Assembly: GCF_900199435.1 (NCBI RefSeq)
Contig: NZ_OAML01000002.1
Coordinates: forward strand, 744,001-808,000
Source: Pygmaiobacter massiliensis
GTDB lineage: Bacteria; Bacillota; Clostridia; Oscillospirales; Ruminococcaceae
Direction of reading: 5' to 3'
DNA length: 64,000 nucleotides
Shown here one piece after another: positions 14,102-22,297 of the stretch (its first letter is position 1; every line of letters begins with the position of its first letter). Position numbers and translations under genes: made by a program. The notes under the pieces are model-generated. The model did not search any database, had not been told where the DNA came from, and was given only the letters and a program-made list of their open reading frames with translations.

Positions 14102-15298
14102 TTGAACTTATTTAATCGCAAGAAATCAATGACGTTTGAGCAGCTGATTGATTTTTTACAAATTAGCGGCGTTGACAGCTCTCGTTTGAGCGAAGCTACA
14201 TACTTCGCGTGCCTCAAAGTGCTTAGCGAAAGCATCGGAAAACTGCCGCTTAAATTGATGCAGTATACCGAAAAAGGAGGAGTAATAAAGGCATACAAGC
14301 ATCCACTGTATAAACTGGCAGACAGCCAGCCGAACGACTATATGACAGCCACGCATTTTTGGTCTACGGTAGAGTTCAACCGCAACCATTATGGCAACGC
14401 ATATGTGTGGATTGATGGCGCGGGCAGCAAAACACGGCTTTGGATTTTGGATCCTAGCAGCGTTACTCCGTACATCGATGACAAAGGCTTGTGGGGCACT
14501 AAAAATGCGCTTTGGTACGTCTACAACAGCGGGACTGCATCCCTCAAGATATCTAGCGACAGCATGCTGCACTTTAAGACATCCGCTAGTTCTGACGGAG
14601 TAACCGGTAAATCCGTACGCGACGTGCTGCGTTCTACAATTGAGGGCAACCAGAAAGCACAAGCAATGCTAAATCGCGCTTATGAGAACGGTTTTACAGG
14701 CAAGGCTGTGCTGCAATACACCGGTGAGTTATCGGATGCCAATGAGAAAAAGTTTGCAAAGAAAATTGAGGATTTTGTAAACGGAGAAGGTTCTGACAAA
14801 CGCTCTATCATACCTATGGCATATGGTACAAAGCTAGAAACCGTCAACACAAAATTAGCTGATAATGAATTTCTTGGCCTGAAAAAATATTCGGCGCTGC
14901 AAATTGCTGCCGCATTCGGAATTAAGCCGAACCAAATCAACGACTACGAAAAAGCAAGCTACGCGAGTGCAGAAGCTCAACAGCTTGCTTTTTATGTTGA
15001 TACCCTGCTCTACATCATCAAGCAATATGAGGAAGAGATGAATAACAAGCTCTTGTCTGATGAAGAGACACAGAAAGGGTATTATTTCAAATTCAATGTT
15101 TCTGTTATTCTGCGGGCTGACCTTAAAACGCAGATGGAAAGCCTTACAAGAGCAGTACAGGGTTCGCTTTATACGCCAAACGAGGCTAGAGCGTTTATTG
15201 ACGCACCGGCGACGCTTGGAGGCGACAGGCTGTTATGCAATGGCACAATGATACCCGTAGAAATGGCAGGAACACAGTACCAGAGAGGAGGTGAATAG
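14102..15298 (+). CDS. Portal protein, HK97 family
   Basis: From TTG 14102 the protein is about 398 residues; the start MNLFNRKKSMTFEQ is typical for the family, although the upstream ribosome site is weak and ATG 14129 is an alternative. Recognisable stretches are VLSESIGKLPLKLM, NRNHYGNAYVWI, PNQINDYEKASYASAEAQQ and TPNEARAFIDAP near the C-terminus. It forms the dodecameric vertex for DNA entry and tail attachment. Confidence 0.92.
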   Translation: MNLFNRKKSMTFEQLIDFLQISGVDSSRLSEATYFACLKVLSESIGKLPLKLMQYTEKGGVIKAYKHPLYKLADSQPNDYMTATHFWSTVEFNRNHYGNAYVWIDGAGSKTRLWILDPSSVTPYIDDKGLWGTKNALWYVYNSGTASLKISSDSMLHFKTSASSDGVTGKSVRDVLRSTIEGNQKAQAMLNRAYENGFTGKAVLQYTGELSDANEKKFAKKIEDFVNGEGSDKRSIIPMAYGTKLETVNTKLADNEFLGLKKYSALQIAAAFGIKPNQINDYEKASYASAEAQQLAFYVDTLLYIIKQYEEEMNNKLLSDEETQKGYYFKFNVSVILRADLKTQMESLTRAVQGSLYTPNEARAFIDAPATLGGDRLLCNGTMIPVEMAGTQYQRGGE

Positions 15299-16018
15299 AT
15301 GAAAAATGTAATTACAAAGGGCGCAAAATTGAGCGGTTTACCTGTTACTGAAGCAGAACTTGAGCTGATTAACAAGCAGACGCTTGAACCGCTCGCCGCA
15401 GAGCAGGTGTTTACTTTCAAAATTGCCGTATGCGACAACGAAGTAGACCGTGATTTTGAAGTTTTCCCGCGCGCTACGCTGGAAAAGATGGCCCCCATGT
15501 TTGTTGGCCGTACCATTATGAAGGACCATCAGGCAAAAGCAGACAACCAAGTCGCGAGAATTTACGCGACAGAGGCTGTAGATGGCACCGGCACGACAAA
15601 GAACGAAGAAACATACGCGCAGCTGGTTGCTCGTTGCTATATGGTGAAAACCGACAGCAACGCGGATCTCATCACAGAAATTCAAGCCGGTATCAAACGC
15701 GAGGTTTCTGTTGGCTGCGGCATCGGTAAAGCTGTTTGCTCCGTATGCGGAACAGACAACCGTGAGGGCTACTGCAAGCACTGGGGCGGGCGCGAGTACG
15801 ACGGTAAGCAGTGCTACTTTAAGCTTGAAAATCCAATCGACGCTTATGAGGTGTCGTTTGTTGCTGTCCCCGCGCAGCCGGCAGCCGGAGTAACGAAAAA
15901 CTACACCGGAGAAGAGCAAAAAATCGAAGAGACCGAAAACACCGAACAAAAAGATTTGATTGAAGCCGAACTCGGTATCATCAAGTCTTTTATTTTTTCT
16001 GAAAAAGAAGGAGAGTAA
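15299..16018 (+). CDS. Prohead maturation protease
   Basis: A 239-residue protein between portal and capsid. KDHQAKADNQVARIYATEA (His near 77) and GIKREVSVGC (Ser near 140) match the His and Ser of HK97-type prohead proteases. An unusual insert with CSVCGTDNREGYCKHWGG forms a likely zinc knuckle after the serine motif, seen in many Clostridia phage proteases. The acidic C-terminus may act as scaffold. The ribosome site GAGGTG precedes the ATG. Confidence 0.85.
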   Translation: MKNVITKGAKLSGLPVTEAELELINKQTLEPLAAEQVFTFKIAVCDNEVDRDFEVFPRATLEKMAPMFVGRTIMKDHQAKADNQVARIYATEAVDGTGTTKNEETYAQLVARCYMVKTDSNADLITEIQAGIKREVSVGCGIGKAVCSVCGTDNREGYCKHWGGREYDGKQCYFKLENPIDAYEVSFVAVPAQPAAGVTKNYTGEEQKIEETENTEQKDLIEAELGIIKSFIFSEKEGE

Positions 16019-16021
16019 AAC

Positions 16022-17146
16022 ATGAAAAATAAACGCATGAGAGAAATTCTCGCTACCATCGAAAAGCTTCGCGGCGAAGCAAAGGGCCTCAAGGAAGAAA
16101 AAAAGTTTGATGATGCAACCGCAAAGCTGGCCGAAATCAGCGACCTCCAGAAAGAGTATGAGGTCGAAAAGGCTTTGTTTGAAGCAGAGCAGGCAGAAGT
16201 GCCCGATGAACCCGTTTCCAAGGGCGGCAAACTGACCGATGAAGAAAAATCATTTGTGGCTTTCTGCCGCAGCCAGCAGACCGAGAAAACCCTTAGCCTT
16301 GGCAGCAACGGCGCAATTGTGCCTGACAGCATTGCAAACAAAATCATCGAAGCGGTAAAAGAGCTGTCTCCGATCTATGCAAAGGCCACCATCTACAACG
16401 CAAAAGGTGTGCTTTCTATCCCCTGCTACGGCGCAGACAGCTCTGACGATGTGCAGGCAGCATACGCTACCGAGTTTACCGATCTGACCGCGCATCAGGG
16501 CAAATTCGCCAGTGTGGATTTGTCTGCGCTGACTATTGGCGCGCTTGCGAAAATCTCCAAATCGCTCATCAACAACACCGACGTTGACGTGCTGGAGTTC
16601 ATTGTCAACAAAGTTGCGAAAGCCATCGCCGACTTTATCGAAAAAGAGCTGCTGGTTGGAGCGGGCACAAGTGGCAAGATGACCGGTGCAACCACTACTA
16701 CCAACGTCAACACGCTGACCACTAAGACTGTCGCAGGCCACACCGCTGACGTGCTCATCGATACCCAGCTGATGGTTCCGGAAGTGTACCAGAAAGACGC
16801 TTGCTGGATTATGAACAAAGATGTGTTCAAAGCTGTTCGCAAGCTGAAAGACACAGAGGGCGATTATATCCTCACTAAAAACTTCGCGGACGGGTTCGGA
16901 TGGATGCTGCTTGGTAAGCCGGTATACGTTTCCGAGAATATGCCCGCTGTTGCTGCAAGCTCTGTTTCCGTACTGTATGGTGATTTCTCTGGTATGGCCT
17001 GCAAACTTGCAAAAAATGTTGAGGTGCAGGTACTCAATGAGCTGTATGCTGCCCAGCACGCTGTTGGCGTTGTCGGATGGGTAGAAGTTGACAGCAAGAT
17101 CGAGAACGCTCAGAAGTTTGTCGGCATCAAGAACGCTGCTGCATAA
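16022..17146 (+). CDS. Major capsid protein, HK97 fold
   Basis: 374 residues. The first about 75 form a charged coiled-coil delta domain (TIEKLRGEAKGLKEEKKFDD...LQKEYEVEKALFEAEQAE), which acts as internal scaffold and is removed by the upstream protease. The shell domain runs from about 90 with FVAFCRSQQ, SIANKIIEAVKELSPIYAKA, KISKSLINNTDVDVLEFI, FIEKELLVGAGTSGKMTGA and a C-terminal GWVEVDSKIENAQKFVGI. All of this fits the phage_capsid HK97 family. Confidence 0.94.
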   Translation: MKNKRMREILATIEKLRGEAKGLKEEKKFDDATAKLAEISDLQKEYEVEKALFEAEQAEVPDEPVSKGGKLTDEEKSFVAFCRSQQTEKTLSLGSNGAIVPDSIANKIIEAVKELSPIYAKATIYNAKGVLSIPCYGADSSDDVQAAYATEFTDLTAHQGKFASVDLSALTIGALAKISKSLINNTDVDVLEFIVNKVAKAIADFIEKELLVGAGTSGKMTGATTTTNVNTLTTKTVAGHTADVLIDTQLMVPEVYQKDACWIMNKDVFKAVRKLKDTEGDYILTKNFADGFGWMLLGKPVYVSENMPAVAASSVSVLYGDFSGMACKLAKNVEVQVLNELYAAQHAVGVVGWVEVDSKIENAQKFVGIKNAAA

Positions 17147-17157
17147 GGCGGTGGAAA

Positions 17158-17445
17158 ATGATGATAGTTACGCTCGAAGAAGCGAAAAGCTATTTGCGAG
17201 TAGATTTCAGCGATGACGATAATTTAATCACATCGCTTATTAATACCGCAGACGAATATCTGAAAGCGGCTATCAATCCAACCTATGACGCTACATCAGG
17301 GCGGGCAAAGATGCTCGCCCTGATTGTTGTAGGCGATTTGTATGATAACCGCGAGTTGTCTGAAAAGGTAAGCGGGAATACTCGTCGGCTGGTGCAAAAC
17401 TTTGCGCTTCAACTTCGGCTTGAAAGTGGTGATTATATTGCTTAA
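17158..17445 (+). CDS. Head-tail connector (gp6-like)
   Basis: A 95-residue all-helical protein, MIVTLEEAKSYLRVD then DDDNLITSLINTADEYLKAA and ALIVVGDLYDNRE, the standard pattern of gp6-like/QLRG connector proteins that extend the portal. Position after the capsid gene is canonical. ATG 17158 and 17161 are both possible starts. Confidence 0.9.
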   Translation: MMIVTLEEAKSYLRVDFSDDDNLITSLINTADEYLKAAINPTYDATSGRAKMLALIVVGDLYDNRELSEKVSGNTRRLVQNFALQLRLESGDYIA

Positions 17446-17764
17446 TGAGTTTACCAAAAGAATCACCATTCAAACCGCAACCGCAGCGCAAGACGATATC
17501 GGGAACGAAAATCTCGTCTTTGCGGACCTGATACATTGCTCCGCAAAAGTCAATGGGACTGGCGGCAGAGAATACTATGCAGCTGCTCAAGTGAACGCCG
17601 AAAACAACTTCACATTTGAAACGCGATACTGTGCTTTGCTTAAAGGCATTGTTCCACAAACCGCTCGGATTGTGTACGACGGAAACGAATACGATGTGAA
17701 ACATATCGATGATTTCATGCAACGCCACGAAACCGTGAAGTTTATAGCGCAGCGGAGGTTTTAA
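17438..17764 (+). CDS. Head-tail joining (stopper) protein
   Basis: Read from TTG 17438, overlapping the connector gene by 8 bases, this gives 108 residues: LNEFTKRITIQTATAAQDDIGNE, then CSAKVNGTGGREYYAA and RIVYDGNEYDVKHIDDFM. The beta-barrel pattern and position match the phage head-tail joining family (SPP1 gp16 type). The start is inferred from GGTGAT upstream; a longer N-terminus is possible. Confidence 0.85.
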   Translation: MLNEFTKRITIQTATAAQDDIGNENLVFADLIHCSAKVNGTGGREYYAAAQVNAENNFTFETRYCALLKGIVPQTARIVYDGNEYDVKHIDDFMQRHETVKFIAQRRF

Positions 17765-18145
17765 ATGAAAACAACCATTAATGGCCTTGCTGATGCAATT
17801 GCAAAAGAACTTTCGGAGTATTCACAAGATGTCACAGACGGCCTAAAAAAGTCCGTCAAGCAGGTGGCAAAAGAATGCAAAGACGAAATCGTGCAAAACA
17901 GCCCGGTTTTAACTGGCAGCTACAAAAAAGGCTGGGGCACAAAAATCAACTACGAAGCGTCCGATGATATCCGCGTTACGGTGCGAAACAAAACGGACTA
18001 CCAGCTCACGCACTTACTCGAATACGGTCACGCCGGCCCTGATGGCACAGGCCGTCCAACTCCTGCAAAACCGCACATTCGCCCGGCAGAACACAATGCC
18101 GCAGAAAAGCTGATGAAACAAGTTAAGGTGGTGGTAAAAGGTTGA
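17765..18145 (+). CDS. Tail completion protein, HK97 gp10 family
   Basis: 126 residues: LSEYSQDVTDGLKKSVKQVAKECKDEI, SPVLTGSYKKGWGTKI, then HLLEYGHAGPDGTGRPTPAKPHIRPA. The T-G-x-Y-x-x-G-W and LEYGH...PHIRPA phrases are diagnostic of the gp10-like family that completes the head-tail interface. It starts immediately after the preceding stop. Confidence 0.92.
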   Translation: MKTTINGLADAIAKELSEYSQDVTDGLKKSVKQVAKECKDEIVQNSPVLTGSYKKGWGTKINYEASDDIRVTVRNKTDYQLTHLLEYGHAGPDGTGRPTPAKPHIRPAEHNAAEKLMKQVKVVVKG

Positions 18146-18447
18146 CGCTAAAAGAATTAAACACACTCTTGAAATCAACCGGCTACCCGGTCGCTTATAG
18201 GGCCTTTAAGACCGCACAGACTGCGCCTTTCATCTGCTACCAAACACCATACCGCCGTAACTTCTCGGCCGATGGTGTGGCATACAGCGGAGCAGACCAT
18301 GTGCAAATCGAATTATACACAAAAGACAAAGACCAAATCGCAGAGGGCAAAGTTGAACAGGCTTTGTCCTCTTTCTTTTGGCAAAAAACAGAGGTTTATA
18401 TTGAAAGCATAAGCCTGTACCAAATCATTTATGAAATTGAGGTGTAA
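18142..18447 (+). CDS. Tail terminator-like protein
   Basis: A TTG-started 101-residue protein overlapping the gp10-like stop by 4 bases. KELNTLLKSTGYPVAYRAFKTAQTAPFICY and the beta segment YSGADHVQIELYTKD resemble the minor tail/tail terminator proteins that cap the tail tube in this position (between gp10 and the major tail protein). Assignment rests mostly on order and size. Confidence 0.75.
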   Translation: MTLKELNTLLKSTGYPVAYRAFKTAQTAPFICYQTPYRRNFSADGVAYSGADHVQIELYTKDKDQIAEGKVEQALSSFFWQKTEVYIESISLYQIIYEIEV

Positions 18448-18449
18448 TA

Positions 18450-19019
18450 ATGCCTAATACAGCAGATAAAGTAAAATTCAACATCAAAAAATTACATTAC
18501 GCAGTGCTCACCAATGGAGCTACCCCGACATGGGCAACTCCGGTTGCAATCCCTGGCACTGTGTCATTCAGTCTTGACCCGCAGGGCGACACTACGCCGT
18601 TTTATGCAGATGGTGTGGTTTACTACCAGTCTGTGGCGAACAACGGCTATTCCGGCGATTTAGAAGTGGCAGACTTTCCAGCAAGCTTCTTGAAGGACGT
18701 TTTCGGAATTGCCGAGGGTACGACTTCCAAGGTGCTGACCGAGAACTCCAAAGTAGAACCGAAGCCGGTTGCCTTGCTGTTTGAAGAGGAGGGCGATTCT
18801 ACCGGCACGAAGTACGTATTGTATAACTGCTCTTGCACTCGTCCGAAACGCTCATTTGCAACCCAGACAGACAGCAAAGAGCCGTCCACGCAGACTGTCA
18901 CCGTTACATCTGTGCCCCTCTCTGACGGTAAAGTAATGGCAATGACTGGGGCTGATACCCCCACCGCAACGCTCACTGCATGGTACACCAAAGTATTTGA
19001 GGAAGGGGCAACTGTCTAA
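18450..19019 (+). CDS. Major tail tube protein
   Basis: 189 residues starting PNTADKVKFNIKKLHYAVL, with YYQSVANNGYSGDLEVADFP, FEEEGDSTGTKYVLYNCSCTRP and a long beta-rich C-terminus (TVTVTSVPLSDGKVMAMTG). These are the features of phi13-type major tail proteins that polymerise around the tape measure. Its stop overlaps the chaperone gene start. Confidence 0.92.
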   Translation: MPNTADKVKFNIKKLHYAVLTNGATPTWATPVAIPGTVSFSLDPQGDTTPFYADGVVYYQSVANNGYSGDLEVADFPASFLKDVFGIAEGTTSKVLTENSKVEPKPVALLFEEEGDSTGTKYVLYNCSCTRPKRSFATQTDSKEPSTQTVTVTSVPLSDGKVMAMTGADTPTATLTAWYTKVFEEGATV

Positions 19020-19360
19020 TGGACAAAACCGTCAACGTTGGCGGTATTGATGTGGGGTTGAGGGCTAACGCTCTCACCCCGCGTCTTTATCGCTTTAAAT
19101 TCCGCAGAGATTTAATCCAAGACATGAAGCTGCTACAAAAGACCATTGATGAAGCGGACACAGAGAGCGGAGAACTGGACACCACGGTTTTTGAGCACGT
19201 TGGCTATATCATGGCGAAGCAGTTTAACCCGGAAATTCCAAGTGAAGAAGAGGACTGGCTTGCAGGACTGCCTATGTTCGCGATCTACCAGCTGATGGAG
19301 CCGATTATTTCCCTCTGGCAGCTCAACAATGTCACTACCGCGAAGCCTAAAAAAAAATAG
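19019..19360 (+). CDS. Tail assembly chaperone (gpG-like)
   Basis: The 113-residue product ends VTTAKPKKK just at a run of nine A residues (19349-19357) followed by TAG. It is the short form of the two-part tail chaperone that coats the tape measure during tail assembly. The protein begins MDKTVNVGGIDVGLRANALTPRLYRFKF, a normal opening for this family in Firmicutes phages. See the frameshift extension for the long form. Confidence 0.88.
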   Translation: MDKTVNVGGIDVGLRANALTPRLYRFKFRRDLIQDMKLLQKTIDEADTESGELDTTVFEHVGYIMAKQFNPEIPSEEEDWLAGLPMFAIYQLMEPIISLWQLNNVTTAKPKKK

Positions 19361-19560
19361 CTCCGCGCGACCGAGAGGAAACCGGGGCTATTTTTATGCT
19401 TCGGTGCGCCGAACTGGGATTGTCTGATGAAGCGCTAAGCGGCATGAGCTGTGGAATGGTCTACGATATGCTGATTGAACAAGGCAACGACCACGAAACC
19501 TATGCAATCAAAGGCAAGCCCGGCGGTTTAAGAGCGTTTTTTACAGGAGGTGGTAACTGA
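19357..19560 (+). CDS. Frameshift extension of tail chaperone (gpT-like part of gpGT)
   Basis: A -1 slip on the A9 run bypasses the TAG at 19358 and reads ATA GCT CCG onward for 67 codons to TGA 19558-19560. The extension contains MLRCAELGLSDEALSGMSCGMVYDML, then EQGNDHETYA and GGLRAFFTGG, the pattern of the second chaperone ORF in Firmicutes siphophages. The fused gpGT would be about 180 residues. No start codon with a ribosome site serves this frame, which supports frameshifting. The tape-measure ATG overlaps its stop. Confidence 0.88.
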   Translation: MAPRDREETGAIFMLRCAELGLSDEALSGMSCGMVYDMLIEQGNDHETYAIKGKPGGLRAFFTGGGN

Positions 19561-21596
19561 TGGCAGACCAGATAAAGGGCATTACAGTTGAAATTGGCGG
19601 CGATGTAAAAGGCTTAAATAAGTCACTGTCAAGCGTAAACAAAGAAATTGGCGGCACGCAGAAAGAACTTAAGGAAGTTGAGCGGCTGCTTAAACTAGAC
19701 CCCACCAACACCGACCTACTGCGACAAAAGCAAGAGCTTCTCGCGAAATCCATTGCAGACACAAGCGCAAAGGTTGATGCACTAAAAGCGGCTAAAGCAA
19801 AAGCTGACGAAAACATGGCAAACGGTACAGAAGTGAATCAAGAGATGTACCGCAAGCTAGACCGCGAAATCGCCGCCGGAGAAGCTAGCCTTAAAAAGTT
19901 AGAATCGCAAGCTAACAGCAGCGATGAAGCTGTGAAAAAAATCCCGCTGTCCGCAGATAAAATCGCAAGTAGCATGGAAAACGCAGCCAATAAAACAAAG
20001 GTAATGTCTGCTGCGGCCGGCGGTGTAATCGCTGCAATGGGTGGCGCTGCCTATAAGGCGATCACGCTTTCAGATGATTTGAACACACTTGCCAATCAAA
20101 GCGGATTCACCACAGCAGACCTACAAAAAATGCAATACGCTGCCGACCGCATTGACGTTTCGATGGAAACTATCACAGGCGCGTCCAAAAAAATGAAGAA
20201 GAACATGGTTTCTTCTAGCAAAGACACGGTCGCTGCGTGGGACGCTATTGGAGTTTCTGTGCGTGATAACGTGACCGGCGAACTTCGAGATAGCACAACG
20301 GTGTTTTACGAGGCTATTGATGGGTTGTCCAAAATCAGCAACGAAACCGAGCGCGATACTCTCGCCATGCAACTTTTTGGCAAGTCCGCTGATGAATTGG
20401 CGGGTGTCATTGATGATGGCGGCGCGGCATTAAAGCAATACGGAAAAGAAGCAGAAGATGCAGGCGTAATTCTCTCGCAGGACACGCTTGACAGCCTAAA
20501 TAAGATGAATGATGCCGTGGACGAGTTAAAAGCCCAGACCACTGGCACGTTTGCAGAAGTGGGCGCGGAAGTGGCTACCATGCTCACACCGTTCTTGAAA
20601 GACCTTGCCGGGACGCTCAAGGCCGTCTTGCAATGGGTGCGCGATTTAGACCAGGGGCAGCTCAAGCTCATAGGCACTATTCTACTAGCGGTCGCTGCAA
20701 TCTCTCCGATGCTTTCCATTGGCGCTAAGTTAATCACGATAATCAAAGGCACAACGGTTGCGCTAACTGCAATTAAGGGCGCTATTGCTATATTTACAGG
20801 AGCGGCCACAACAGGCAGCGCGGCAGCCATGGGACTTGCAAAAGTTATCGCTGCGCTTACCGCTCCAATCACATGGGCAGTTGCCGCAGTGGTGGCGGCG
20901 GTTGCCACTATCGCGGTCAAGGGCGATGAAATTCAATCCATTTTGCAAAAAGTAGACGCTTTCATGCAGAATATCTTTGCACGCGATTGGACAACTGTTT
21001 TCGGGCCTATTCTGGGCAATGTGATGAACGGCTTTCTCGCTGGGTTTAAATCCGTGTGGAACGCTGTGCAAAGCGTCTTGAACGGCATTATAGATATTAT
21101 CCGAGGTGTGTTCACTGGTGACTGGTCGCGGGTCTGGAATGGTGTGGAAGAGGTATTTGCGGGAGTATTTAACGGTCTAGTGTCAATCGCAAAAGCACCA
21201 CTAAATGGCATTATCGGGCTTTTAAACGGTGCCGTGGGTGCTATCAACAGCCTTATTGGCGGGTTTAACCGTATCGGCTTTACTATGCCGAAATGGCTCG
21301 GCGGCGGTTCGTGGCACCCCAACTTGCCGAATATCCCTAGTATTCCCTACCTTGCAAAGGGCGGCACTGTATTAAGTGGCTCTGCCGTGGTTGGCGAAGC
21401 AGGGCCGGAGCTATTAACCGTACTCGGCAACAAAACGATGGTGCAGCCGCTAACTAGCCAGCAGAAAAATGTAAGCTACGGCGGCAACGTCATCAACGTC
21501 TACGGTGCGCCGGGTCAAGATGTTTCGCAGCTTGCAGAAATCGTTGCCGACAAAATCAATGCTAACGTGCAGCAGAAAGGAGCGGCTTTCGCTTGA
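19560..21596 (+). CDS. Tape measure protein
   Basis: 678 residues. The N-terminus ITVEIGGDVKGLNKSLSSVN followed by coiled coil (VERLLKLDPTNTDLLRQKQELL) is the common opening of phage tape measures. A hydrophobic stretch with several possible spans lies at about 380-465 (AIKGAIAIFTGAATTGSAAAMG, TWAVAAVVAAVATIAV). The C-terminus is glycine-rich. By the rule of about 0.15 nm per residue the tail would be near 100 nm. It fixes tail length and probably enters the membrane on infection. Confidence 0.93.
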   Translation: MADQIKGITVEIGGDVKGLNKSLSSVNKEIGGTQKELKEVERLLKLDPTNTDLLRQKQELLAKSIADTSAKVDALKAAKAKADENMANGTEVNQEMYRKLDREIAAGEASLKKLESQANSSDEAVKKIPLSADKIASSMENAANKTKVMSAAAGGVIAAMGGAAYKAITLSDDLNTLANQSGFTTADLQKMQYAADRIDVSMETITGASKKMKKNMVSSSKDTVAAWDAIGVSVRDNVTGELRDSTTVFYEAIDGLSKISNETERDTLAMQLFGKSADELAGVIDDGGAALKQYGKEAEDAGVILSQDTLDSLNKMNDAVDELKAQTTGTFAEVGAEVATMLTPFLKDLAGTLKAVLQWVRDLDQGQLKLIGTILLAVAAISPMLSIGAKLITIIKGTTVALTAIKGAIAIFTGAATTGSAAAMGLAKVIAALTAPITWAVAAVVAAVATIAVKGDEIQSILQKVDAFMQNIFARDWTTVFGPILGNVMNGFLAGFKSVWNAVQSVLNGIIDIIRGVFTGDWSRVWNGVEEVFAGVFNGLVSIAKAPLNGIIGLLNGAVGAINSLIGGFNRIGFTMPKWLGGGSWHPNLPNIPSIPYLAKGGTVLSGSAVVGEAGPELLTVLGNKTMVQPLTSQQKNVSYGGNVINVYGAPGQDVSQLAEIVADKINANVQQKGAAFA

Positions 21597-22297
21597 ACGA
21601 ATTAATCTATAACGGCAAACACAGCCGCGACTTCGGTATTTACATCTCTGGCTCTGGCACTTTCAATTCCCCGGAGCGTGACGCTGAAACCATTTCAATC
21701 CCCGGCAAAAACGGAGATTTGGAGGTCAGCCACAACCGCTTCAAAAACATTGCGGTGGAATATCCGGCTTTTATTGTCAGCAAATTCAAGGACAACGCAG
21801 CAGCCGCCAGAGTGTGGCTACTTGCCGCGTCCGGCTATCACAGGCTGGAAGATACTTACCACAGCGAATACTTCCGATTAGGCCGGTTTACCGGGCCGCT
21901 AGACTTTGATATGAAGTTTCTGAACCGTGCCGGAGAATTTAAGCTACAATTCGACTGCAAGCCGCAACGGTTTTTGAAGTCTGGCGAAGAGGTTTTAATG
22001 TTTACGGCGGCGGGCTCTATTTACAATTCCACCGAGTTCACCGCACTTCCGCTTATTCGCGTCTATGGCACTGCTGCCGGCACGCTGACGATCGGAAACA
22101 CCATCGTACAGATTAATGCAATCAGCGAATATGTAGACCTTGACTGTGAGCTACAAGATGCCTTTAAAGGCTCTACGAATTGCAACGGAAATGTTTACGC
22201 GCCAAACTTCCCTGTCCTTTCACCCGGTGGCACTGGTATCAGCTTTTCTGGTGGAATTACCAAAATTGAAATCAAACCGAGGTGGTGGACCGTATGA
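21593..22297 (+). CDS. Distal tail protein (Dit)
   Basis: A TTG-started 234-residue protein: NELIYNGKHSRDFGIYISGSGTFNSPERD, ISIPGKNGDLEVSHNRFKN, VWLLAASGYHRLEDTYHSEYFRLG, and later FKLQFDCKPQRFLKSGEE. This is the sipho_tail/Dit family, the hexameric hub joining tail tube and host-recognition device. It overlaps both neighbours by 4 bases. Confidence 0.92.
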   Translation: MNELIYNGKHSRDFGIYISGSGTFNSPERDAETISIPGKNGDLEVSHNRFKNIAVEYPAFIVSKFKDNAAAARVWLLAASGYHRLEDTYHSEYFRLGRFTGPLDFDMKFLNRAGEFKLQFDCKPQRFLKSGEEVLMFTAAGSIYNSTEFTALPLIRVYGTAAGTLTIGNTIVQINAISEYVDLDCELQDAFKGSTNCNGNVYAPNFPVLSPGGTGISFSGGITKIEIKPRWWTV

